This document shows, piece by piece, positions 1-6,115 of a stretch of 16,951 nucleotides of DNA. Each line of letters opens with the position of its first letter. Position 1 is the first letter of the stretch. The DNA lies in assembly GCA_001564205.1 (NCBI GenBank), contig LKMY01000016.1, forward strand, positions 1 through 16,951, read 5' to 3'. Source of the stretch: Nanohaloarchaea archaeon PL-Br10_U2g5 (GTDB lineage Archaea; Halobacteriota; Halobacteria; Halobacteriales; Haloferacaceae). The translations under genes were made by a program, and so were the position numbers. Below the pieces are notes generated by a model. The model saw only the letters and a list, made by a program, of their open reading frames with translations, had not been told where the DNA came from and searched no databases.

Positions 1-66
1 ACGCTCTCCGCGCGAGAGGCGGGAGGAGTCAGCGTCGGGAGCGAAGCGGAGGCGTCCGAGCGGTGA
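1..66 (+). CDS. C-terminal end of an upstream gene (partial)
   Basis: Frame 1 is open from the window edge to a TGA at 64-66 and reads TLSAREAGGVSVGSEAEASE then R. The stop overlaps the GTG start of the next gene as GTGA, the usual sign of translationally coupled archaeal genes. The 21 visible residues have no recognisable motif. In haloarchaea the gene before this methyltransferase is often the 16S rRNA dimethyladenosine transferase KsgA, so that is the first guess, resting on gene order only. Confidence 0.4.
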   Translation, partial: TLSAREAGGVSVGSEAEASER

Positions 67-644
67 GCGACCCCGACCTCGCCGAGCGTCGCGGGCTCGA
101 CCCCACCGTCTACCAGCCGGCAGAGGACTCCGGACTCCTCGCCGAGGCGGCGATCGAAGCGGCCCACGGTCGCGTGCTAGAGGTCGGGACGGGTTCCGGC
201 TGGGTCGCAGCACAGATCGCCACGGAGCGCGGCTCCGACGTGGTCGGCAGCGATCTCAACCCCCATGCGGTGCGACAGGCGCGCGATCGGGGCGTCGAGG
301 GCGTCGTCGCCGATCTCTGCTCGCCGTTCCGCGCGAACGCGTTCGATACGGTATGTTTCAACCCGCCGTACCTCCCGACCGATCCCGACAACGAGTGGGA
401 CGACTGGATGGAACACGCCCTGTCGGGCGGTGAGTCGGGAAGAGCGCTGATCGAGCCGTTCCTCGCGGATGTCAGCCGTATCCTCGCGCCCGGTGGCGTC
501 GTCTTACTCCTCGTCTCCTCGCTGACGGGATACGACGAGGTGTTGTCGCTCGTCGAAGATGCAGGGTTCACCCACGGGGTCGTCGTCGAGGAGTCGTTCC
601 CGTTCGAGACGCTCACCGTGCTCCGACTCGACCGGCGATCCTGA
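63..644 (+). CDS. HemK2/Mtq2-like protein-(glutamine) methyltransferase
   Basis: A 193-aa class I SAM-dependent methyltransferase. The SAM-binding glycine loop VLEVGTGSG lies at residues 38-46, an acidic motif II follows (SDLNPHAV), and the NPPY signature sits at residues 100-103. NPPY is typical of enzymes that methylate an amide or planar nitrogen. Together with the short length and the lack of an N-terminal PrmC helper domain, this fits the archaeal/eukaryal HemK2-Mtq2 group, which methylates the Gln of the GGQ motif of class I release factors (aRF1). The start is GTG, chosen because it overlaps the upstream stop by four bases (GTGA), so the gene is probably cotranscribed with and coupled to its upstream neighbour. 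It converges on the next gene with a 36-bp gap. The substrate is inferred from the family. Confidence 0.85.
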   Translation: MSDPDLAERRGLDPTVYQPAEDSGLLAEAAIEAAHGRVLEVGTGSGWVAAQIATERGSDVVGSDLNPHAVRQARDRGVEGVVADLCSPFRANAFDTVCFNPPYLPTDPDNEWDDWMEHALSGGESGRALIEPFLADVSRILAPGGVVLLLVSSLTGYDEVLSLVEDAGFTHGVVVEESFPFETLTVLRLDRRS

Positions 645-680
645 CCGTGCGTCGATCTCTCAGAGCTGCTTGACATCCTC

Positions 681-1637
681 CTACTCGGCGGCGGGTTCAC
701 TCGCCCCACCGCACTCGGCGGGCTCCACCGACACCTCCCGGACCTTCTCACCGGGCTCCCCGAACCGGCCGGGGTGGATCACTCCCGCCAGCGCTTCGAG
801 CGTGTCGACGACGCGGTGACTGTGGCGGTTCAGATAGGCGGTACCGTCCATCGCGTACACGCGGTCGTTACGGACCGCCGACAAGGCGTCGAACGACTCT
901 CTATCGAGGAGATCCGTGGCCGCCCGCTCCGCGCCGGCGACGTCGTAGCCACAGGGTCCGACGACGATCACTTCGGGATCGAACTCTCGCACTGCCGCCG
1001 GACTGACCTTTCCCGCACGCTCGCCGGCGGCCGCGAGCCCAGACTGACCGCCCGCGATCTCGATCAGGTCGGGTATCCAGAGCCCGCCGTGGCGGAGCGG
1101 ATCGACCCAGTCGAACACCGCGACGCGCGGGCGGGCTCCGGCTCCGCCCTTGCGATCCGCTGAATCGGTGGACGGGACTGCATCGGCGACCGCCTCGATC
1201 CGGGCGTCGAGGTCCGTTCGAAGCTCCCTCGCGGCGTCGCGTCGGTCGACCGCTTCACCGATGCGCTCGATGTTCGCGAGCACGTCGTCGAGGTCGTCGG
1301 CGTGAACGTCGAGCACCGCGGCGTCGAGAGCGAGTCGCTCCATCGCCTGCCGAGCGAGGCTCTCGTCGAGCGCGCAGACGGCACAGACGCCCTGCGTGAG
1401 CACGGCGTCGGGATCGGCCGCGGCGAGCGCCTCCCCGTCGAGGTAGTAAACCTCATCGTGGGCGACGATGCGCTCGATCGAATCGGGATCGTCGTCCAGT
1501 TCGGAGACGAGCCCGGTGAGAGTCGGTCGCTCGATCACCGACGGGGGGTAATCACACTGGTGCGACACCGCGACCGGCGCGGCGCCCAGCGCCGCGGCGA
1601 CCTCCGTAGCAGAGGGGAACAGCGAGACGACGGCCAT
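681..1637 (-). CDS. BtuF-like cobalamin-binding protein without signal peptide
   Basis: A 318-aa protein of the periplasmic-binding-protein fold of helical-backbone type (BtuF/FhuD/TroA). It opens directly with the first beta strand, MAVVSLFPSATEVAAALG, so there is no signal peptide or lipobox and it should be cytoplasmic. Characteristic motifs are HQCDYP (residues 26-31) and TQGVCAVC (81-88), which give three conserved-looking cysteines (28, 85, 88), then a second lobe with PRVAVFDWVDPLRHGGLWIP. Soluble members like this are usually annotated as cobalamin-binding proteins and are common in haloarchaea. The ATG at 1635-1637 is the only start before the first strand. It is divergent from the methionine synthase operon across 114 bp. 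A role in cobalamin handling is inferred. No transporter permease or ATPase is nearby. Confidence 0.75.
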   Translation of the reverse strand: MAVVSLFPSATEVAAALGAAPVAVSHQCDYPPSVIERPTLTGLVSELDDDPDSIERIVAHDEVYYLDGEALAAADPDAVLTQGVCAVCALDESLARQAMERLALDAAVLDVHADDLDDVLANIERIGEAVDRRDAARELRTDLDARIEAVADAVPSTDSADRKGGAGARPRVAVFDWVDPLRHGGLWIPDLIEIAGGQSGLAAAGERAGKVSPAAVREFDPEVIVVGPCGYDVAGAERAATDLLDRESFDALSAVRNDRVYAMDGTAYLNRHSHRVVDTLEALAGVIHPGRFGEPGEKVREVSVEPAECGGASEPAAE

Positions 1638-1720
1638 ACCGACCGATTCGGATCCGAGCGTGTTAACAGTTCACTTTCGGCGCTGTATAATAACTTCAAT
1701 GCATAAAATACATTAGCAAA

Positions 1721-1727
1721 TATTATA
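1721..1727 (+). promoter_or_regulatory. TATA box of the methionine synthase operon
   Basis: TATTATA lies 25-31 nt before the ATG at 1752, as expected for a haloarchaeal promoter giving a leaderless transcript. It is the best-placed box in a clearly AT-rich block (1681-1735) within otherwise GC-rich DNA. Confidence 0.5.
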
Positions 1728-1738
1728 CATCGGCATAT

Positions 1739-1748
1739 CGAACGTTCG
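1739..1748. promoter_or_regulatory. Perfect 10-bp palindrome at the metE start
   Basis: CGAACGTTCG is its own reverse complement. It lies between the TATA box and the start codon, where a bound dimeric repressor would block initiation. No regulator is known from the sequence, so the operator role is a guess. Confidence 0.25.
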
Positions 1749-1751
1749 GTG

Positions 1752-2753
1752 ATGACTGAACGAGTCGCAGCCACGCCGGGGCTGTACCCGCTTCCGGACT
1801 GGGCGAAAGAGACGCTTTCGGACCTCAAGGGCCACCAGAAGGGTGACCTGTTGAGCGGTGACGAGAGCGAGGCGATAGTCGAGCAGTACGACGAGGTGCG
1901 CGCGGAGTACGTCGGCGACCAGCTAGACGCCGGCCTCGACCGGGTCGTCGAGGGGCAGGGTCGCTGGGACGACATGATCGCACACCCCCTGACGGTCCAC
2001 GACAGCGTCGAGACCGGGGGAATCGTCCGCTACTACGACAACAACAACTTCTACCGCGATCCGCGGGTCGTCGACGACCTCGATTTCTCCGGCGACGTCG
2101 CGGCCGAACTGGAGTCCGCGGTCGAGCTCATCGACGGCGACGCCCCGCTCGCGGCGACGCTCCCGGGTCCGTACTCGCTCGCACAGCTCGCGACCGACGA
2201 ACACTACGGCGACGCCGCGGAGTTTCAGGCCGCTATCGCCGACTTCCTCGCCGGCGAGACCGAGGCGTTTCCCGCCCACGAGACGCTGTTCCTCGTGGAG
2301 CCGTCTCTCGTCACTGACGCACCCGCCGAGGGCGAGGAATCGGTCGCGACAGACGCGATTGCGACGGTCGCCGACGTGACGGACGCCGAGGTCGTCGTCC
2401 AGACCGCGTACGGCGCGCTCGACGAGAAGCTGTACGCCCACCTCGTCGACGAGGCGGGCGCGGACGCGCTCGGCTTCGACCTCGTCGCGGGCGACCGCGA
2501 CGACACGGTGTACAACGTCCAGGAGTACGGCGCAACCGACTCGCTCGCGCTCGGGCTCGTCGACGGGCAGAACACGCTCGTCGAAAAGCCGGAGACGCTC
2601 GCCGAGCGCGTCGAATGGTTCGAGTCGCAGGTCCCCGCCGAAGGATTCGAGACGACGTATCTGACGCCGAACACCGAGCTGTTCTATCTCCCTTCGAACA
2701 AGTACCGCGCGAAGCTGAACGCCCTTGCCGCCGCCGTGGAGGTGCTCGACTAA
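1752..2753 (+). CDS. Split methionine synthase, N-terminal barrel-like subunit (MetE-related, zinc ligands absent)
   Basis: A 333-aa TIM-barrel protein of the UROD/MetE superfamily. TLPGPYSLAQLA is the counterpart of PITGPYTLGFWA in the next gene, which shows the two are paralogous barrels. The zinc-ligand positions of the catalytic barrel are not kept: HVCYGD in the partner corresponds to QTAYGA here, and SPDCGL to TPNTEL. In full-length cobalamin-independent methionine synthase (about 750 aa) the N-terminal barrel likewise lacks the zinc site, so this probably plays the N-terminal-domain role, such as structure and methyl-donor binding. The ATG at 1752 is preferred over the GTG at 1749 because the TATA spacing fits and the sequence starts MTERVAATPG. 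It overlaps the next gene by three bases (TAATG). Confidence 0.75.
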   Translation: MTERVAATPGLYPLPDWAKETLSDLKGHQKGDLLSGDESEAIVEQYDEVRAEYVGDQLDAGLDRVVEGQGRWDDMIAHPLTVHDSVETGGIVRYYDNNNFYRDPRVVDDLDFSGDVAAELESAVELIDGDAPLAATLPGPYSLAQLATDEHYGDAAEFQAAIADFLAGETEAFPAHETLFLVEPSLVTDAPAEGEESVATDAIATVADVTDAEVVVQTAYGALDEKLYAHLVDEAGADALGFDLVAGDRDDTVYNVQEYGATDSLALGLVDGQNTLVEKPETLAERVEWFESQVPAEGFETTYLTPNTELFYLPSNKYRAKLNALAAAVEVLD

Positions 2754-3823
2754 TGGTCCGAACTCCCGAAGCAAACCGCGAACAGTTCCGCCCGCACGAC
2801 CACCCGAACGACTCGTTCCTGCTGACGACCGTCGTCGGCTCCTACCCGAAGCCGAAGTGGCTCAACCGAGCCGACGAGCTCGTCGACGATCCCGAGTCGA
2901 AGTTCGACGCGGCCGACCTCGAAGAGGCCCACGACGACGCCTGCCGACTCATCACCCACGAGCACGAGCGCGCGGGGCTTGACACGGTCGTCGACGGCGA
3001 GATGCGCCGCAACGAGATGGTCGAGTTCTTCGCCGAGCGCATCGACGGCTACGAGTTCAACGGCCCCGTCAAAGTGTGGGGTCACAACTACTTCGACAAG
3101 CCGTCGGTCGTCGAAGACGTCAGCTACGACGAGCCGTGGCTCGTCGACGAGTTCGAATTCACCTCGAACGTCACCGAGCGTCCCGTCAAGGTGCCGATTA
3201 CGGGCCCCTACACGCTCGGCTTCTGGGCGTTCAACGAGGCGTACCCCTCCACCGAGGAGCTCGTCTACGACCTGGCCGACCTCGTCAACGAGGAGGTCGA
3301 GAAGCTCGTCGAGGCCGGCGCGCGCTACATCCAGATCGACGAGCCCGCGCTGGCGACGACGCCCGAGGACCACGCCATCGTCGGCGAGGCCTTAGAGCGG
3401 ATCGTCTCCGGGATTCCCGAGGACATCCGCATCGGCCTCCACGTCTGTTACGGCGACTACTCGCGGATCTACCCCGAGATCAACGACTACCCGATAGACG
3501 AGTTCGACGTCGAGCTGTGTAACGGCGATTACGAGCAGATCCCGACGTTTCAGGATCCCGAGTTCGAGCCCGACCTCGCGCTCGGCGTCGTCGACGCACA
3601 CACGGCCGAGATCGAATCGGTCGAGGAGATCAAAGCGAACATCCGCCAGGGGCTCCGCGTCGTCCCGCCGGAGAAGCTCACGATCTCGCCCGACTGCGGG
3701 CTGAAACTGCTCCCGCGCGAGATCGCGTACGGGAAGACGGAAGCGATGGTGACCGCGGTCCGCGAGGTCGAAGCCGAGATCGACGCCGGCGAGATCGACC
3801 TCGACAACCCGCTCGACGACTGA
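2753..3823 (+). CDS. metE: Methionine synthase catalytic subunit (MetE C-terminal barrel, zinc site intact)
   Basis: A 356-aa cobalamin-independent methionine synthase catalytic barrel. It transfers a methyl group to homocysteine bound to a catalytic zinc. The expected zinc ligands are all visible: His230 and Cys232 (GLHVCYGDY), Glu254 (DVELCNGDY) and Cys315 (ISPDCGLK). The IDEPAL motif is at residues 195-200. The length is half that of bacterial MetE, and the missing half is the upstream gene. The ATG at 2753 shares bases with the upstream stop (TAATG), so the pair should be translated in a coupled way in near-equal amounts. A longer in-frame extension back to 2615 lies inside the upstream gene and is rejected. 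The methyl donor in haloarchaea cannot be read from the sequence: it may be a folate/pterin or a corrinoid. Confidence 0.85.
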   Translation: MVRTPEANREQFRPHDHPNDSFLLTTVVGSYPKPKWLNRADELVDDPESKFDAADLEEAHDDACRLITHEHERAGLDTVVDGEMRRNEMVEFFAERIDGYEFNGPVKVWGHNYFDKPSVVEDVSYDEPWLVDEFEFTSNVTERPVKVPITGPYTLGFWAFNEAYPSTEELVYDLADLVNEEVEKLVEAGARYIQIDEPALATTPEDHAIVGEALERIVSGIPEDIRIGLHVCYGDYSRIYPEINDYPIDEFDVELCNGDYEQIPTFQDPEFEPDLALGVVDAHTAEIESVEEIKANIRQGLRVVPPEKLTISPDCGLKLLPREIAYGKTEAMVTAVREVEAEIDAGEIDLDNPLDD

Positions 3824-3835
3824 ATCGGCGCCGAT

Positions 3836-3860
3836 ACGTTTTGTTTCACCGGTATCTTTC
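3836..3860 (+). terminator. T-rich end of the methionine synthase operon
   Basis: The stretch just after the stop holds runs such as CGTTTTGTTTC and ATCTTTCC in a GC-rich setting. Archaeal termination typically occurs at such T tracts. A small hairpin (CAGCC, 4-nt loop, GGCTG; 3870-3883) follows. Confidence 0.3.
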
Positions 3861-3929
3861 CTGCTGAGCCAGCCGTCAGGCTGCTTTGTGAGCGAGAGCG
3901 GGAGTACGTGTGTCAGTGTGGTTGATCGG

Positions 3930-3982
3930 TCGTTTATAAGCGATCGAGCGGTGTTGCTGTCGGATATTTATAACTGATCGAG
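3930..3982. repeat. Two direct copies of a TATA-containing 15-mer
   Basis: TTATAAGCGATCGAG (3934-3948) and TTATAACTGATCGAG (3968-3982) differ at two bases and start 34 bp apart, about three helical turns. The first is part of the near-palindrome TCGTTTATAAGCGATC (3930-3945), which recurs with one change at 4239-4254, on the far side of the hairpin-rich stretch. The motifs could be tandem TATA promoters firing into that stretch or the ends of a mobile unit. Confidence 0.5.
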
Positions 3983-4004
3983 AACTCCGCAGTGAAGGCC
4001 TCCA

Positions 4005-4134
4005 AAGCCCCAGCGGCTGCGGACGGCGCACGCTCGCTGCGCTCCTCGTCACTCGCATTGCTCGTTCCTGTGGTGCTTACGTCGCCTGCGCTGTCCGCAG
4101 CGCCTGCCCCTTTGAATCCCACCCGCCCCGCACA
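4005..4134 (+). other. 5' module of the hairpin-rich intergenic element, with a long-range stem
   Basis: No plausible gene lies in 3824-4440. Within this part GCGGCTGCGGACGGCGC (4013-4029) can pair with GCGCTGTCCGCAGCGC (4088-4103), giving a long, slightly imperfect stem around a roughly 58-nt loop. It runs directly into repeat copy A. This module is absent from copy B. Function is unknown; a structured RNA or a non-autonomous mobile element are the main options. Confidence 0.4.
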
Positions 4135-4254
4135 GCACCGCACCTCGTACCTCCCCAGCCTCGTCGGTCGCCTGCGGCGACCGACTCCCTCGCGGGCTCC
4201 TCGCGCCCGTTGGGCGCTCGGAGGCGCGCCACCGCCGTTCGTTTATAAACGATC
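4135..4254 (+). repeat. Dispersed hairpin repeat, copy A
   Basis: One of two copies of a structured repeat in this window; the other is inverted at 10287-10422. In order it has the conserved block ACCTCCCCAGCCTC (4149-4162), then hairpin H1 with a perfect 10-bp stem and 3-nt loop (4163-4185). The block TCCCTCGCG (4186-4194) follows, then hairpin H2 (4197-4223) with stem CTCC/GGAG, a TC/TC internal loop, stem GCGCCC/GGGCGC and loop GTT. Next is the block GCGCGCCACCGC (4224-4235), and finally palindrome H3, TCGTTTATAAACGA (4239-4252). The blocks are nearly identical in the two copies, whereas the stems differ in sequence but stay paired. Confidence 0.75.
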
Positions 4255-4410
4255 ATCGCGGCCGCCCATGGCCATTTAAATACCGTATCGCCGCTACCGA
4301 TCTGAAATACCCACTCCTGTCGTCACTCACCGCTGTGTCTGTACTGAGCGATTACAGTATATAAAGAGGCCAACTGAAACCCAACGGAACCACTGAGCCA
4401 GCGGCATCAC

Positions 4411-4419
4411 TTATAAATC
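4411..4419 (+). promoter_or_regulatory. TATA box for the TIM-barrel gene at 4441
   Basis: TTATAAATC lies 22-30 nt before the ATG at 4441, which is ideal for a leaderless transcript. Two further AT boxes lie upstream, ATTTAAAT (4274-4281) and GTATATAAAG (4357-4366), either of which could start a leadered transcript. Confidence 0.55.
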
Positions 4420-4440
4420 GACGCCGCTCGCACCGCCGAC

Positions 4441-5190
4441 ATGGACATCGGCCTCACCGTCGGCGACGACCTCGATCGGCTCGCGGCGGCGTCGGAGCGG
4501 TTCGACTTCTACGAGCTCGGGATCGGTGAGCCGACGCTCGTGCCGGGCGACATCGACCCCGACCGACTCGACCGGGCGCTCGCCGGCCGCGACCTGCTCG
4601 TTCACCTGCCGTACAGCCAGCCGCTGACGAGCTACGCGCCAGAAGTCAACGAGGCGATCGTCGCCTACCAGCGTCGGCTGCTCGACGCCGCCGGCGACCT
4701 CGGCGCGGAGAAGGCGGTCCTTCACGCGACCTCCGCCGACCGCGACGACGTCGACTTCCGGGACGTCGCTGCCGACCAGCTTCGCCGCGTCGCCGACGCC
4801 GGCCGCGAGGCGGGCGTTGAGGTCGTCGTCGAAAACGTCGGTCACCAACACAAGGGGCTCCAGCTCTCCGTGCTCGGCGAAATCGCCCGCGAGACCGACA
4901 CGCCGATCTGTTTCGACGTCGGTCACGCGTACATGGAGGGCGGCAACAAAGCGATCAAGCGGTTCCTCCGGGACCACGGCGACCGAATATCGCATCTCCA
5001 CTGTCACGACGTTCGCCGCCGCGGCGACACGCACATTCCGGTCGGAGCCGGTGAGGTCGACTACGACATCGTCGAATCGGAGCTTGCGGGATTCGACGGC
5101 ACCGTCGCCTTAGAGGTGTTCACCGACGACGAGACCCTTCTTTTCGACTCCGCCGAGCGCGTGACAGACCGGCTCGGTTCGAGCTTTTAA
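4441..5190 (+). CDS. Sugar phosphate isomerase/epimerase-like TIM-barrel protein
   Basis: A 249-aa protein of the xylose isomerase-like/AP-endonuclease-2 barrel superfamily. The likely metal-site residues fall at the ends of successive strands: His55 (LLVHLPYS), His95 (AVLHATS), Glu131 (VVVENVGH), Asp159 and His162 (ICFDVGHAY), His187 and Asp190 (HLHCHD), His198 and Glu225 (VALEVF). Such proteins bind one or more divalent metals and isomerise keto-sugars or, in other branches, cut DNA at abasic sites. The short length and the FDVGH motif favour the sugar isomerase branch. The substrate cannot be told. The ATG fits the TATA spacing, and the gene appears monocistronic, ending 32 bp from a convergent neighbour. 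Confidence 0.75.
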   Translation: MDIGLTVGDDLDRLAAASERFDFYELGIGEPTLVPGDIDPDRLDRALAGRDLLVHLPYSQPLTSYAPEVNEAIVAYQRRLLDAAGDLGAEKAVLHATSADRDDVDFRDVAADQLRRVADAGREAGVEVVVENVGHQHKGLQLSVLGEIARETDTPICFDVGHAYMEGGNKAIKRFLRDHGDRISHLHCHDVRRRGDTHIPVGAGEVDYDIVESELAGFDGTVALEVFTDDETLLFDSAERVTDRLGSSF

Positions 5191-5200
5191 AAAAGCGGTG
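5185..5200 (-). terminator. T-tract terminator for the minus-strand gene ending at 5223
   Basis: Read on the minus strand there is a run of six T (5194 to 5189) followed by four A, about 30 nt after the stop of the minus-strand gene. Short T runs serve as archaeal terminators. It lies at the stop codon of the convergent plus-strand gene. Confidence 0.35.
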
Positions 5201-5222
5201 GGCCGGAGTCATCGCTGCGGTC

Positions 5223-6068
5223 TCAGTCGTCGTCCGTTTTCGCATCGTTGGGGTCGTCTCCGCTGCCAGCCTCGCTTCCATCCCCAGCGTCGCCTCCGCT
5301 GCCAGCGTCGCCTCCGTCGTCAGCCTCGTGGTCATCGCGCTCGGTGGCCGCGTCCGGGTCGTGTTCGGCGTCTGCGTCGTCGTCGAACTGTCGTTTGATC
5401 GATTCCAACTCGGAGTCGATATCGACCTCGGGCGCCGGATCGTCTTCGGCATCGTCACGGTTCTCTACGTCCCGATCTGCGGCGGCCTCGGACTCGTCAC
5501 CCGGCTCGGTCACGTCGATCTGGATTCCACCGTCGCCGTCGTCTGAGTCCCGTCTGCCTCTGTCGCCGGTGCGTCGACCGTCACTGCGCCGACCGTCGGC
5601 TTCGCGGCGGCTCTCCTCGATCCGTGCTTCGATCTCCGCGGTGAGGTCGCGCGCGTCGGAGATGATCGAGCGAGAGGCCGCCTCCTCCGGCAGGTCAGCC
5701 TCCGACAGCGCCGTGCGAAGCTCCGAGAGCGATCGTGCCAATCCAGCGCTCGCGCCGTCACGGACACTGTCGAGGCGGTCGCCGGTTCGCTCTGCTCCCT
5801 CGGCGAAGTCTCGCGCGGGGTCGGCCAGCCGAAGCGTTCCCTGGAGCAGTTCGAGCGACTTGATCGTCGTTTCGAGGAGCGCGATGACCGTCGGAATGGT
5901 GTACTGTTCGGTGAATCGAACGAGCTCCGAGAGCCGCGGCGGTCGCGGGGGGCCGCGGCGGTCGCGCTCGGTCTCTCGGAGGTCGCGGCGGAGCTCGGTC
6001 AGGACGCTTTCGAGCTCGTCGAGCCGCGCTTCGAGGTCGTCGTCGCGGCGATCGTCGCGGGAACTCAT
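5223..6068 (-). CDS. Haloarchaeal coiled-coil protein of unknown function with acidic tail
   Basis: A 281-aa protein not tied to a known function. The N-terminus (residues 1-50) is a charged coiled coil beginning MSSRDDRRDDDLEARLDELE. A proline/arginine linker follows, then a hydrophobic helical region around RFTEQYTIPTVIALLETTIK and further amphipathic helices to about residue 150. The C-terminal half is low-complexity, Asp/Glu/Gly-rich and probably disordered, ending in Gly-Asp-Ala-Gly type repeats. There is no signal peptide or clear transmembrane segment. The ATG at 6066-6068 is preferred to an upstream in-frame ATG because a TATA-like box (6091-6098, minus strand) lies 23-30 nt before it and the upstream extension would overlap the preceding gene. 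The architecture resembles haloarchaeal DUF proteins recalled from memory. Confidence 0.7.
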   Translation of the reverse strand: MSSRDDRRDDDLEARLDELESVLTELRRDLRETERDRRGPPRPPRLSELVRFTEQYTIPTVIALLETTIKSLELLQGTLRLADPARDFAEGAERTGDRLDSVRDGASAGLARSLSELRTALSEADLPEEAASRSIISDARDLTAEIEARIEESRREADGRRSDGRRTGDRGRRDSDDGDGGIQIDVTEPGDESEAAADRDVENRDDAEDDPAPEVDIDSELESIKRQFDDDADAEHDPDAATERDDHEADDGGDAGSGGDAGDGSEAGSGDDPNDAKTDDD

Positions 6069-6090
6069 ACGTCTTCGTTGGGAGTCCGCG

Positions 6091-6098
6091 GATAAAAA
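6091..6098 (-). promoter_or_regulatory. TATA-like box for the coiled-coil gene
   Basis: Minus-strand TTTTTATC lies 23-30 nt before the ATG at 6068, in the 47-bp gap after the acetyltransferase. This suggests its own leaderless promoter even though it is close behind a gene on the same strand. Confidence 0.45.
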
Positions 6099-6115
6099 CC
6101 CAGCCCGCTGGCTGC

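Noticed and set aside
2615..2752. N-terminal extension of the catalytic methionine synthase gene
   Set aside because: The extension lies within the upstream gene in another frame, is Arg-rich, and the TAATG junction gives a natural start at 2753.
3870..3883. Intrinsic hairpin terminator after metE
   Set aside because: The stem is only five pairs and no proper T run follows; the T-rich stretch before it is the better archaeal terminator.
3992..4279. 95-codon open frame over the hairpin element
   Set aside because: It consists of inverted repeats and palindromes, gives a low-complexity Ala/Pro/Arg product, and copy B does not preserve the frame.
3824..4440. tRNA or C/D-box RNA gene
   Set aside because: No cloverleaf, T-loop consensus or paired C and D boxes could be found; the hairpins do not match a known RNA class that I can name.
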